From: Candidatus Zipacnadia bacterium
GTDB taxonomy: Bacteria > Armatimonadota > Zipacnadia > Zipacnadales > Zipacnadaceae
Length of the DNA stretch: 18,886 nucleotides
Assembly: GCA_029821515.1 (NCBI GenBank)
Contig: JALGTD010000004.1
Span: 1-18,886 of the forward strand
Direction of reading: 5' to 3'
Shown: in pieces, positions 6,015 through 14,178 of the stretch
Numbering within the stretch: the first letter of the stretch is position 1
How the letters are laid out: each line of letters begins with the position of its first letter
Made by a program: the position numbers and the translations under genes
Notes under the pieces: generated by a model
Told to the model about the DNA's origin: nothing
The model's database searches: none
The model's input: only the letters and a program-made list of their open reading frames with translations

Positions 6015-8252
6015 ATGCAACAGACTCCTCTGTGGTCTCAAGCCAATCAGAAAGGCAGTCAACCGTTGGCGGAGTTGTCCGTCAGTGGCATCATTGATCG
6101 GATTGTTTTCCACAACGAGCAGACCGGTTGGACGGTGCTAAGCCTGGACATTGAAGAGGATACTGGTGTCACTGCAGTCGGCATTATGCTCTCACCGGCT
6201 GTCGGCGAGTCAGCGCGGTTCAATGGCCAATGGGAGACTCACCGGCGTTATGGCCGCCAATTCCGGTTTAGCAGTTATCAACTGCTGCGCCCGACCACTG
6301 AAGAAGGCATCAAGCGCTATCTGAGTGGTTCGCTGCTGAAGGGCGTAGGCCCCAAGCTGGCACAGGCATTGGTGGAGAAGTTTGGTGAGCGGACACTTAC
6401 TGTTCTCGACGAAACTCCTGAGCGGCTGCAGGAGGTCTCCGGCATCGGCCCGCAGCGTGCCGAAGCTCTTACTAGCTCGTGGCAGCGCCACCGCCAGATG
6501 CATGAGGTGATGATATTTCTTCGTCAGCACGGTATCGGGGCAGCGCTGGCTACTCGTATCTACGATTCCTACGGGCTGCAGGCGGTCGAACTCATCGAGC
6601 AGCAGCCCTACCGGCTGGCCCGCGAGATTCGGGGGATCGGCTTCGCTACGGCTGATAAGATTGCTCGCAGTGTGGGCATTCCGCGCGATGACCCCCAGCG
6701 GCGGCAGGCAGGCTTGCTGCATGTACTGGCGGCGGCCACTGACAATGGTCACTTCTTTTTGCCGCGCCGGGACCTGCTGAAGCGGGCTGCGCACTTGCTA
6801 GGGCTTAATGAGCAGCTTGTAGAGCTCTCGCTGGGGGAGCTGGAAGCCCAGAAAGAGCTGCAAATTGACAGTAGCGATGAGCAGGTGGCAGTCTACCTCC
6901 CCCAGATGCTGGCAGCTGAACGTGATGTAGCCCGCAGATTCTCTGCCGTACTGGATGACTTTGCGGAAGCTGCCCCCAGTCGCGGCCAGGTTGAGCAGTG
7001 GCTACAGCGGCGGACCTCACTGGGGGAACTGCCGCTGACTGACGAGCAGCAGAGTGCTCTGCGGAAAGCGCTTTGCTCGGGCCTCAGCGTTATTACCGGT
7101 GGTCCGGGCACCGGCAAGACCACCATAATTCGCGCGCTTGCCGAGGCCTGTGCTAACCTGGGACGGCGGGTAGCACTGGCGTCTCCCACGGGAAGAGCCG
7201 CCAAGCGCCTCGAGCAGATGACCGGGCGAGAAGCTTCCACTATCCATCGCCTGCTGTCCTATGACCCGTACCGACATCGCTTCCGATACGGCTCTGGCAA
7301 CCCGTTGCCGGTTGATACTCTGGTGGTTGATGAGGCCAGCATGCTGGATGTCCTGTTAGCTCGTGATCTGCTGCAAGCACTGGCGCCGGGCACCCAGCTT
7401 GTGCTGGTCGGTGATGCTGACCAACTCCCCAGCGTCGGACCGGGCAATCTGCTGCGCGACCTGATCGAATCAGCGACCGTGCCCGTCTGTCATCTGACCA
7501 CTATACACCGCCAGCAAGCTGACAGTCTGCTGGTGCAGAATGCCCACCGCATCAATCGTGGTGAAAGCCCTTATCTGCCCACCGGCAAGCAGTGGCAGGG
7601 AGAGGATTGTGTCTTTGTAGAGGAGGAAGACCCGGAGAATGCGGGCCGGCGTGTGGTGCAGATGGTGGCGGAGAAGCTCCCGAAGCTCGACTTTTCCCCG
7701 GACGATATACAGGTCATTACGCCGCTGTATCGCGGGCCGATTGGCGTCCGCGAGCTTAACGCTGCATTGCAGCAGCGCCTGAACCCCGCCCAAGAAACCA
7801 AGGCACAGATTGAGCGCGGTGAGACGGTGTTCCGCACAGGCGACAGAGTTTTGCAGACCGTCAATAACTACGATAAGTCAGTCTACAATGGGGACATCGG
7901 GCGGATAGCGGCCCTGGATGTCGAGCGTGAAATAGTGCGGGTTCACTTTGACCAGGCCGAGGTCGGTTATGACTTTAATGAGCTTGATGAGCTGGAGTTG
8001 GCTTACGCGTTGACCATTCACAAATCGCAGGGCAGTGAGTATCCAGCCGTGGTTGTGGTGATGCACAGCTCACACTACATAATGCTGCAGCGCAATCTGC
8101 TGTATACCGCTCTGACTCGGGCGGAGCGGATGGTCTGTCTGGTGGGTAATCGCCGGGGTATCTACAAGGCGATCAATACCGCCTCGGAGCGCCGCCGCTA
8201 CACTCGCCTGCAGCAGCGGCTACGCGGGGAATTGGCTGAGCCAGACGCTTGA
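6015..8252 (+). CDS. recD2: RecD2-type ATP-dependent DNA helicase
   Basis: A 745-residue protein with the RecD2/SF1B layout: an N-terminal OB-like region (SVSGIIDRIVFHNEQTGWTV, where RecD2 proteins have G.I..I.YHNE..GYTVL), helix-hairpin-helix segments around residues 110-155 (GVGPKLAQALVEKFG and VSGIGPQRAEAL), and then the helicase core. The core has Walker A GGPGTGKTT near residue 362, ASPTGRAAKRL, Walker B VVDEASMLD, GDADQLPSVGPGNLLRDL, TTIHRQ, and near the C-terminus ALTIHKSQGSEYPAVVVV and LLYTALTRAERMVCLVG. RecD2 is a 5'-3' helicase of bacteria lacking RecBCD and acts in repair and replication-fork maintenance. The start at 6015 lacks a ribosome-binding site (see the promoter entry). It converges on the monophosphatase gene with 21 bases between stops. 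Confidence 0.95.
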   Translation: MQQTPLWSQANQKGSQPLAELSVSGIIDRIVFHNEQTGWTVLSLDIEEDTGVTAVGIMLSPAVGESARFNGQWETHRRYGRQFRFSSYQLLRPTTEEGIKRYLSGSLLKGVGPKLAQALVEKFGERTLTVLDETPERLQEVSGIGPQRAEALTSSWQRHRQMHEVMIFLRQHGIGAALATRIYDSYGLQAVELIEQQPYRLAREIRGIGFATADKIARSVGIPRDDPQRRQAGLLHVLAAATDNGHFFLPRRDLLKRAAHLLGLNEQLVELSLGELEAQKELQIDSSDEQVAVYLPQMLAAERDVARRFSAVLDDFAEAAPSRGQVEQWLQRRTSLGELPLTDEQQSALRKALCSGLSVITGGPGTGKTTIIRALAEACANLGRRVALASPTGRAAKRLEQMTGREASTIHRLLSYDPYRHRFRYGSGNPLPVDTLVVDEASMLDVLLARDLLQALAPGTQLVLVGDADQLPSVGPGNLLRDLIESATVPVCHLTTIHRQQADSLLVQNAHRINRGESPYLPTGKQWQGEDCVFVEEEDPENAGRRVVQMVAEKLPKLDFSPDDIQVITPLYRGPIGVRELNAALQQRLNPAQETKAQIERGETVFRTGDRVLQTVNNYDKSVYNGDIGRIAALDVEREIVRVHFDQAEVGYDFNELDELELAYALTIHKSQGSEYPAVVVVMHSSHYIMLQRNLLYTALTRAERMVCLVGNRRGIYKAINTASERRRYTRLQQRLRGELAEPDA

Positions 8253-8273
8253 AGGGGCAGCTAACCTCGCCGG

Positions 8274-9056
8274 TCAACTCGGCTGGTGCGGGTGCGTCGT
8301 GTGAGCGGCGATCAGCTCACAGCAGGGAGCTGTCGCCAGGATTAATGGCTCGTGTCTGTCGCGTGGGGCGAGGCCCGCAAAGCTTGTGATAGACTCCCCT
8401 GCCAGGTTGTAGGCTACCGCACCGGCCTCCACAACAATAGCAAAGCCCGAGACTACGTCCCACATCAGCCAGTTGGAGAAGATGCAGGCCTTAAAGGCCC
8501 CCGTGGCCAGATAGACGCAGTGCAGCGCGGCGCTGCCTAAGTTGCGCTGGCTATGGGGTAGATCAAGGTGCAAATCCCTGGCCGCTTCTGTGGTGAATGC
8601 AATCATATCGCTGCGGACGATCTCTTCGCAATCAGGGATTGATATTGGTGCATCGTTCAAGCATGCGCCCTGCCCGGAAAAGGCTGTCAAAGTTAGCCCC
8701 AGAGCAGGAGCGTGGATGATTCCGGCTGTGGGCACTCCCTTGGTACACCGGCCGATGCAGACAGCCCACAGCGGCAGACCGCCGATGAAGTTGTGGGTGC
8801 CATCAATGGGATCGATATACCAGACATTGTCTGTATTGGTATCAGCAGAATCAGCTATCTCCTCGCCGACAATTGCATCATCGGGCCAGTGCTCAGTCAA
8901 GCCGGCACGAATGAGTCTTTCGAGTTCTATGTCAGCATCAGTCACCAGGCTGCCGTCGGCTTTGCCTTCAATTTGCAGCTTATCTGCATGCTCACAGGCC
9001 AATTCGCCGGCTTGCTGGGCCAGTTTGATGAGAAACTGCTGGTCCTCATGATTCAT
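8274..9056 (-). CDS. Inositol monophosphatase family phosphatase
   Basis: A 260-residue member of the Li+-sensitive, Mg2+-dependent IMPase fold. Metal-binding motifs are complete: VTDADIELE (D40), GEE at 64-66, the signature IDPIDGTHNFI around residues 81-91 (D82, D85) and the second signature WDVVSGFAIVVEAGA with D200. Family members hydrolyse inositol phosphates, histidinol phosphate, 3'-phosphoadenosine phosphate or fructose bisphosphate; the sequence does not decide between them, so no symbol is given. The ATG at 9056 is chosen because it starts where family members start and has GGGAG about 11 bases upstream. The frame stays open to a GTG at 9143, but those extra residues are not family-like. 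Confidence 0.88.
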   Translation of the reverse strand: MNHEDQQFLIKLAQQAGELACEHADKLQIEGKADGSLVTDADIELERLIRAGLTEHWPDDAIVGEEIADSADTNTDNVWYIDPIDGTHNFIGGLPLWAVCIGRCTKGVPTAGIIHAPALGLTLTAFSGQGACLNDAPISIPDCEEIVRSDMIAFTTEAARDLHLDLPHSQRNLGSAALHCVYLATGAFKACIFSNWLMWDVVSGFAIVVEAGAVAYNLAGESITSFAGLAPRDRHEPLILATAPCCELIAAHTTHPHQPS

Positions 9057-9105
9057 AGTCGTTGTTACTCCCAATAGTGGATTAGGCAGCGTTAAGCAGT
9101 TCTTT

Positions 9106-9151
9106 GCAAAGGGCCCCCTCTCCTCCTTTATAGTCTCGCGCACACGGTTTG
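9106..9151. promoter_or_regulatory. Candidate divergent promoter region between the monophosphatase and O-antigen ligase genes
   Basis: On the minus strand TTCCCA is followed after 17 bases by TATAAA, each matching four or five positions of the consensus, and would drive the monophosphatase gene. The same bases read on the plus strand as TATAGT (9129-9134), a possible -10 for the O-antigen ligase gene with a poor, over-spaced TTGCAA upstream. Only the minus-strand arrangement is reasonable. Confidence 0.3.
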
Positions 9152-9203
9152 GGAAGGAGACATACCACCCTGACGGGAAATAGCACCTGGTAGCAGTTCA
9201 GGC

Positions 9204-11585
9204 GTGACTGAGATGAATAGAGTGAGTCGGTATACACAACTGGTTGCCCGGGGCATACTGATAATCTTGATAGCGGCCTTGCCTGTTGTTGCGGGCAAGC
9301 TGTTCGCCTGGCAGGGGATGATGGTGGCGCTGGTGCTACTTATTACGGCCCTTCTTTTTCTCGTGGGTCTGTTTGGGAAGTCCCAGCGGATAAAGCTGGG
9401 CGTCGTTGATTATGCACTGCTTGGCGTCTTGGTGTGGACGGCGGTCAGCATGACTCAAACAGTCTACCTCCACGCCAGCTTGCTGGCCCTGGCGCAGCTT
9501 CTTAGCTATTTTGCGGCCTTCTGGCTGGCGCGCACACTACTGGGCCGGCAGCCCTGGCAACAGGCGGCGGTTATGGCAATACTGGTGGGGGGACTGGTTT
9601 CGGCGGTTTGGGGGCTTAATGAGTATGTACGCACCACTGCCGTCTCCGGACAGACCACCTGGCGCATCTACGGTCCTTTTTTCAATCCCAATCTGCTGGC
9701 CGGATATCTGCTGCTGGCGCTGCCGGTGGCTGCGGCAGTCTTCTGGTGGCGGCGAACTCAGGCTGACTCCGAGGGTCTGTCGCTTCTCACCATTGCCTTG
9801 GGTTTTGTAATCCTGTTGATGTCTGCGGCGCTGCTGCTGACGGGCTCAAAAGGCGGGCTGATTGCTGCGGCAGTCGTCATTGTGGCGTTGGCCTTCACGC
9901 TGCCGCGCCCCGGCACCCGCCTGGCTCGCCGGGTCCGCTGGTTGGCAATAGTTGTCTTACTGGCAGGCGTGGCTGTTGCGCTACTAGCTCCTCCGATTCG
10001 GGTACGCATTCTCAGCGCCTTTACCACCCAGCGCCGCTCGGGCGCCTTCCGTTACTACACCTGGAGGGCCACCGCCCAGATGATAGGGCAACGGCCGGTG
10101 CTGGGCTTTGGCCCGGGCAGCTATGAGTATGTCCAGCCACAGTTTGCCATAGCCGGCTTTACCCGCACCGCTCATCAGACTCTGCTGCAGATTGCCGCCG
10201 AAACTGGCCTTCCCGCGCTGGTGTTGCTGCTGGCAGCAATAGCTGGTATTGTCATCAGCCTACGTCATCAGATAAGTCGGGCGCCTCCGGACCAGCGCTT
10301 GCTGGCCGCCGCAGCCCTGGCGGCATTTGCCGGATTTTGGGCGCACAACCTGATAGACTATTCCTGGTACGTGCCGGCAGTGGGTGTCACGGTCTGGATG
10401 CTGGTGGGGATAGCGATGAGCGACGGGCGGCAAAAGGAGGTTGCTGGCACTGATGCTTTGTGGCCTAAAGTCGGGCGCGCCATCCTCATAGCGGCTCTGG
10501 TGGTGGGATGCTGGTTGTTGGCTCGCGGTTTGCACAGCCAGATCCTGGCCAGCGAAGCAGAACAGCTAGCCCGAGAGGGTATGCCCAGTGCTGCGGTGAC
10601 TCGAATTGGGCGGGCAATTGCGCTGGATCCGCTGGATGCCGACCACTACGAGGACCTCTCTACATTCCTCGTTGCCCAGGCTATAGTTGCCGGCCATGGC
10701 AAGCTGCAGGAGGCTATTGCTGCCCAGCGCCGCGCCGTGGCCCTGGCTCCAACTCAGCCCAGCCTGCACCGCAAGCTGGCTCACTTGTATGCGCAGGTTG
10801 GAGATTTGCCGGCAGCCGTCGGTGCCGCCCGCCAGGCTGTGCAACTGTACCCGAACTACACGAAGGCCTGGCTCACTCTGGCGGAACTGCAAACAGCAAG
10901 TGGCCAGCCGGCGGCAGCATTGGCCAACTACCGCCGCGTTACGGAAATGTACTTCAGCCCGGTGCGCAAATATGCGGCACTGGGCGAACTATCTGAGCCG
11001 GGTTATGCTGAGGCGTTTCAGGCAATGGGGCGTGATGCGCTAAAGAGGGGAGATGAAGAATATGCCAGCTTCGCGCTGGGGATGGCCGCGAAGGTGTTCA
11101 CGGTATATTTTCAGCAAGTGCCGCTGCGCCGCGAGCTTATGAAACTACAGGGGCAGTGGGATGAGGCGCGGTATCAGCAGATGCGCACGATGGCCAACGA
11201 AGTTGCTCAGCACTTGGTCAGCTTGCAGCAGCCGATGGGCTTGCTGCGTGTCGGCGAGCTGAATATAGCCCTGGAGAGACCTCCGGCGGCACGGCGGGTG
11301 TTAGAACAGCTCTGTGCACTCACGGGCAGCGACACAGCTCTGGAACAGTTGGTTGTGGGGCGGGGCTGTATTGATTTGGCTGTCCTTATGGAAGGTCCAA
11401 GAACGCAGGAGATGCAAGACCGCGGGCGAAGACTGATAAAGGCTGGGCTGGCTGCCCTGGAGGACGAGATAGGGAGCCAGGATTGGGAAGAAGACGACAC
11501 TTACATCGCTCGATATATGCTGCAACACGGGCAGGCGCCGCCCCCTTCGGCGGAGATTTCCCTGGTTACAGGAGGAAAACAATGA
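9204..11585 (+). CDS. O-antigen ligase (WaaL/Wzy_C) family membrane protein with C-terminal TPR repeats
   Basis: A 793-residue protein. The first 450 residues are about a dozen hydrophobic helices with the hallmarks of the O-antigen ligase/polymerase superfamily: IYGPFFNPNLLAGYLLLALP (residues 153-172), LLTGSKGGLIA, GFGPGSYEYVQPQF, and the Wzy_C-type segment TAHQTLLQIAAETGLPALVL. After a last helix (about 418-440) comes a helical region with tetratricopeptide-like units (AAVTRIGRAIALDP, AIAAQRRAVALAPTQP, AAVGAARQAVQLYPNYTKAW), probably outside the membrane. Such fusions occur widely in bacteria without classic LPS loci; they may ligate or polymerise glycans, and the substrate is unknown. GTG 9204 or ATG 9213 could start it; neither has a strong ribosome-binding site. 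Its stop overlaps the aroQ start (ATGA at 11582-11585), indicating translational coupling. Confidence 0.87.
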   Translation: MTEMNRVSRYTQLVARGILIILIAALPVVAGKLFAWQGMMVALVLLITALLFLVGLFGKSQRIKLGVVDYALLGVLVWTAVSMTQTVYLHASLLALAQLLSYFAAFWLARTLLGRQPWQQAAVMAILVGGLVSAVWGLNEYVRTTAVSGQTTWRIYGPFFNPNLLAGYLLLALPVAAAVFWWRRTQADSEGLSLLTIALGFVILLMSAALLLTGSKGGLIAAAVVIVALAFTLPRPGTRLARRVRWLAIVVLLAGVAVALLAPPIRVRILSAFTTQRRSGAFRYYTWRATAQMIGQRPVLGFGPGSYEYVQPQFAIAGFTRTAHQTLLQIAAETGLPALVLLLAAIAGIVISLRHQISRAPPDQRLLAAAALAAFAGFWAHNLIDYSWYVPAVGVTVWMLVGIAMSDGRQKEVAGTDALWPKVGRAILIAALVVGCWLLARGLHSQILASEAEQLAREGMPSAAVTRIGRAIALDPLDADHYEDLSTFLVAQAIVAGHGKLQEAIAAQRRAVALAPTQPSLHRKLAHLYAQVGDLPAAVGAARQAVQLYPNYTKAWLTLAELQTASGQPAAALANYRRVTEMYFSPVRKYAALGELSEPGYAEAFQAMGRDALKRGDEEYASFALGMAAKVFTVYFQQVPLRRELMKLQGQWDEARYQQMRTMANEVAQHLVSLQQPMGLLRVGELNIALERPPAARRVLEQLCALTGSDTALEQLVVGRGCIDLAVLMEGPRTQEMQDRGRRLIKAGLAALEDEIGSQDWEEDDTYIARYMLQHGQAPPPSAEISLVTGGKQ

Positions 11586-12028
11586 AAGTATTGGTCGTAC
11601 ATGGTCCCAATTTGAATCTGCTCGGCCGCCGCGAACCAGATACTTATGGGCAGCAGACACTGGAGGAAATCAACCAGATGATTGCGACCGAAGCAGCGCA
11701 AGCAGACATCGAAGTCAAGTTCGTGCAGTCCAATATTGAAGGGGAGATGGTTGATGCTATCCAGCAGGCGGCGCAATGGGCGGATGCTATAATCATCAAC
11801 CCGGCTGCCTACACTCATACCTCGGTGGCGCTGCGCGATGTGCTGGCGGCGGTGGACATCCCGGCGATAGAGGTGCACCTGAGCAACATCTACGCCCGTG
11901 AGGAATTCCGCCACCACTCGTTTACCGCAGCGGCTTGCCAGGGGCAGATCTCCGGGTTCGGCGCGTGGGGCTATGTCCTGGCACTGTGGGCCGCCCGGCA
12001 TATAGTTGAGGGAGAATCCGGTGAGTAG
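11582..12028 (+). CDS. aroQ: Type II 3-dehydroquinate dehydratase
   Basis: A 148-residue enzyme of the shikimate pathway, dehydrating 3-dehydroquinate to 3-dehydroshikimate. All family landmarks are present: VVHGPNLNLLGRREPDTYG with the catalytic Tyr22 and the lid Arg, FVQSNIEGEMVDAIQ, IIINPAAYTHTSVALRDVL, and IEVHLSNIYAREEFRHHS. The start is set by AGGAGG placed seven bases before the ATG at 11582; the open frame extends upstream only as a shadow of the preceding gene. The ATG overlaps the stop of the O-antigen ligase gene by four bases, and its own 3' end overlaps the peptidase gene by eight bases. Confidence 0.97.
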   Translation: MKVLVVHGPNLNLLGRREPDTYGQQTLEEINQMIATEAAQADIEVKFVQSNIEGEMVDAIQQAAQWADAIIINPAAYTHTSVALRDVLAAVDIPAIEVHLSNIYAREEFRHHSFTAAACQGQISGFGAWGYVLALWAARHIVEGESGE

Positions 12029-13088
12029 CTACGCCCGGCGCCGTAAAGAACTAAGTGAGTCAATCCAGCAGAACGAACTGGACCTGTTCATCGTAAGTTC
12101 ACGGCCTAACCTTCGCTATTTGACTGGGTTCACCGGGGAGGGGATTGGCCTCGTCAGCCCCGGCGAGGCCATGCTTATCACCGACCGCCGCTATGAGGTT
12201 GAAGCTGGCGAGGAGGCTCCTGATTGCCAGGTGATCTTCGCCGAGCAAGGCTATCTGCGGCAGCTTGCCAGCTACCTCGCCGAGTCGGAACAGCCCCGGG
12301 TGGGCTTCGAAAGCCAGCACCTCAGTTACGCGAATTACCAGAAGCTTGCGGAGCTGGCTGGTGCGGCTGAACTTGTGCCCACCGAGGAAATTGTTGAGCA
12401 GCGCCGCGTGGTCAAAGATGACGCAGAAATTGCCGTCATTCGGCGGGCCGCCCAGGTGGTCAGTGAAGCAGTCCCGCAGGTACTTGCTGAGCTGGCAGTA
12501 GGGATCATGGAACGAGAGCTGTCGCTGCGGCTGCGCGAGGCTATCCTAAATGCGGGAGGCGACGACGTCAGCTTCGAGCCAGTAGTCGCTTTTGGGGAGA
12601 ACTCGGCACGCGCTCATGCCGTGCCCACGGGACGGAAGCTTGCTGCCGGCGACATTGTGCTTATTGATGCCGGCGCCAAGGTGGAGGGTTACTGCTCGGA
12701 TATGACTCGAACGGTGGTGTTTAGTGACCCCACCGAGAAATTCATCGAGATATATCAGACGGTACGCCAAGCGCAGCAGGCAGCGATGAGCATGATCACG
12801 CCTGGCGCAGTGGCTGGTGAGGTAGACGCTCAAGCTCGTGAGGTGATTGACAACAGTCCGTATGAAGGCAGCTTCGGTCATAGCCTGGGTCACGGTGTCG
12901 GCCTGGAGGTCCACGAGGGGCCTAAGTTGGGCAAGAAATCCGAAGAGGTGTTGGCAGCCGGGCAAGTAGTGACGAACGAACCAGGCATCTACCTGCCGGG
13001 GTGGGGAGGAGTTCGACTCGAAGAACTGGTTCTGGTCACAGAACAAGGAGCAAGGCCACTGACGCAGGCGCCATATTTGGAATTGTAG
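12021..13088 (+). CDS. pepQ: M24 family Xaa-Pro aminopeptidase/dipeptidase
   Basis: A 355-residue pita-bread-fold metallopeptidase that removes residues next to proline from short peptides. The N-terminal creatinase-like domain includes RPNLRYLTGFTGEGIGLV; the catalytic domain has the dinuclear-metal ligands in VLIDAGAKVEGYCSDMTRTV (two Asp, about residues 216 and 227), SLGHGVGLEVHEGP (His), TNEPGIYLPGWGGVRLEEL (two Glu). The GTG at 12021 is chosen because GGGAG lies seven bases upstream. A TTG at 12006 is in frame but lacks one. It overlaps aroQ by eight bases. The aroQ-pepQ pairing is common in Firmicutes-like and some other bacterial phyla, often followed by efp, but here the next gene is convergent, so efp is missing from this spot. 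Confidence 0.93.
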   Translation: MSSYARRRKELSESIQQNELDLFIVSSRPNLRYLTGFTGEGIGLVSPGEAMLITDRRYEVEAGEEAPDCQVIFAEQGYLRQLASYLAESEQPRVGFESQHLSYANYQKLAELAGAAELVPTEEIVEQRRVVKDDAEIAVIRRAAQVVSEAVPQVLAELAVGIMERELSLRLREAILNAGGDDVSFEPVVAFGENSARAHAVPTGRKLAAGDIVLIDAGAKVEGYCSDMTRTVVFSDPTEKFIEIYQTVRQAQQAAMSMITPGAVAGEVDAQAREVIDNSPYEGSFGHSLGHGVGLEVHEGPKLGKKSEEVLAAGQVVTNEPGIYLPGWGGVRLEELVLVTEQGARPLTQAPYLEL

Positions 13089-13106
13089 GTGCTATTGGCC
13101 GCGAGT

Positions 13107-13811
13107 CTACTGCAATTGGAAACGGTAGCCGACGCCCCAGACCGTGCCAATACGCCAGGGCACCTCAAAGCTTTCCTCCAGCTTGCTGCGCAGGCGCTTG
13201 ATATGGGTATCCACGGTGCGCAGATCGCCGCTGGTCGATTCGTAGCCCCAAACTTGCTGGATGATTTGCTGGCGGCTGAATACGGTGCCAGGCTCTGATG
13301 ATAGGAAGTAGAGTAGGTCGAACTCTTTGGGGGTTAGGTGAACGCGCTGTCCGTTGACTTCCACCATCCGCTTAGGCAGATCAATTTCCAGGCCCGGGAA
13401 GCTGAGGTGCTGTTCATGTGCGGCGGTACGCTCGCTGATAACCGCCCGGCGCAACAGCGCTCGGACTCGTGCCACAAACTCGTGGATGCTGAAGGGCTTG
13501 GTAATGTAGTCGTCGGCGCCTACCTCCAGGCCCACGACCATATCCAGTTCATCGTCTTTGGCGGTCAGCATTATCACGGGCAGGTCGTAGCTAGCACGAA
13601 CCTGCCGGCACACCTCAAGGCCGTCTATACCTGGCAGGATGAGGTCGAGGATAATCAAGTCCGGCTGCTGTTCTGCCAGCGTAGCCAGCCCCTCTTCGCC
13701 AGTATCGGCAGTGTCCACCTCATAGCCCTCATACTCTAGCGCCGAAGTTACGATGGTCTGATCCTGAAGATTATCCTCAATCAACAGAATTCTTTCTTTG
13801 CCTTTGACCAC
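13107..13811 (-). CDS. OmpR/PhoB family response regulator
   Basis: A 234-residue two-component regulator. The receiver domain (residues 7-120) has the acidic pair E12-D13, phospho-acceptor D56 in LIILDLILPG, T83 in IMLTAKDD and K105 in DDYITKP. The winged-helix DNA-binding domain (about 140-233) shows VHLTPKEFDLLYFLSSEPGT, the recognition region DLRTVDTHIKRLRSKLE and the C-terminal hairpin WRIGTVWGVGYRFQ. The start is the GTG at 13811, preceded at six bases by GGAGGAGGG. The frame is open 20 codons further, but that stretch overlaps the leader. No histidine kinase gene lies beside it, so the partner must be elsewhere. The stop is 18 bases from the convergent pepQ stop. The upstream palindromes suggest autoregulation. 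Confidence 0.94.
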   Translation of the reverse strand: MVKGKERILLIEDNLQDQTIVTSALEYEGYEVDTADTGEEGLATLAEQQPDLIILDLILPGIDGLEVCRQVRASYDLPVIMLTAKDDELDMVVGLEVGADDYITKPFSIHEFVARVRALLRRAVISERTAAHEQHLSFPGLEIDLPKRMVEVNGQRVHLTPKEFDLLYFLSSEPGTVFSRQQIIQQVWGYESTSGDLRTVDTHIKRLRSKLEESFEVPWRIGTVWGVGYRFQLQ

Positions 13812-13902
13812 GGGACCCTCCTCCAGGTAGGTCAATAATAAGCGGGCCAGGCCAACTAGAATACTGCCCACCAGCGCATTCGGTAGTTCCCATATTGAAG
13901 CC

Positions 13903-13920
13903 GGTTGGCCCAGGCCAACC
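13903..13920. promoter_or_regulatory. Perfect inverted repeat in the response-regulator leader (candidate operator)
   Basis: GGTTGGCC (13903-13910), a CA spacer and GGCCAACC (13913-13920) form a perfect 8-bp inverted repeat. A third copy of the half-site, CCAGGCCAAC, recurs at 13847-13856, matching 13910-13919. It lies about 8 to 25 bases downstream of the predicted transcription start. Confidence 0.55.
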
Positions 13921-13931
13921 TGTAATTACAG
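13920..13931. promoter_or_regulatory. Perfect 12-bp palindrome at the response-regulator transcription start (candidate operator)
   Basis: CTGTAATTACAG is self-complementary over all 12 bases and shares one base with the GGTTGGCC inverted repeat beside it. It spans the predicted transcription start of the response-regulator gene, a usual place for a repressor or autoregulatory site. Confidence 0.5.
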
Positions 13932-13934
13932 TTA

Positions 13935-13963
13935 AGTATACCACGTCTGGTCGGATTGAGCAA
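13935..13963 (-). promoter_or_regulatory. Promoter of the response-regulator gene
   Basis: On the minus strand TATACT (13935-13940), five of six consensus bases, is preceded by TGG, giving an extended -10. A weak -35 TTGCTC (13958-13963) lies 17 bases away. Transcription would start near 13928, in the palindrome. The rest of the 367-base gap up to the oxidoreductase start (13964-14178) shows no tRNA, ORF or convincing plus-strand promoter. Confidence 0.6.
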
Positions 13964-14178
13964 TATGTCAATGGAAATTAACCGACGGTAAAGCAGTGAC
14001 CATCGCTGAGAGTTAGGCTTCGGGCTGGTGAAACACAGCCAGCGGCGATTTTGCATAACTGGTGGCATTAGGTAATCTGGGCAGGCAGGTACTTGCGCCC
14101 AATTATGAGAATGTATTAACCGAGTGACCGGACACGGTACTGGTATGAGGGGAATATGGCAATAGACTAAAGAAGGTT

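Noticed and set aside
9057..9143. GTG start at 9143 for the monophosphatase.
   Set aside because: The extra residues are not family-like and contain what looks like a ribosome-binding or promoter stretch; ATG 9056 fits the family start.
13971..14178. RNA gene or small ORF in the gap before the oxidoreductase.
   Set aside because: No cloverleaf, no ORF with a ribosome-binding site and only short stems of about five base pairs (around 14029-14044).
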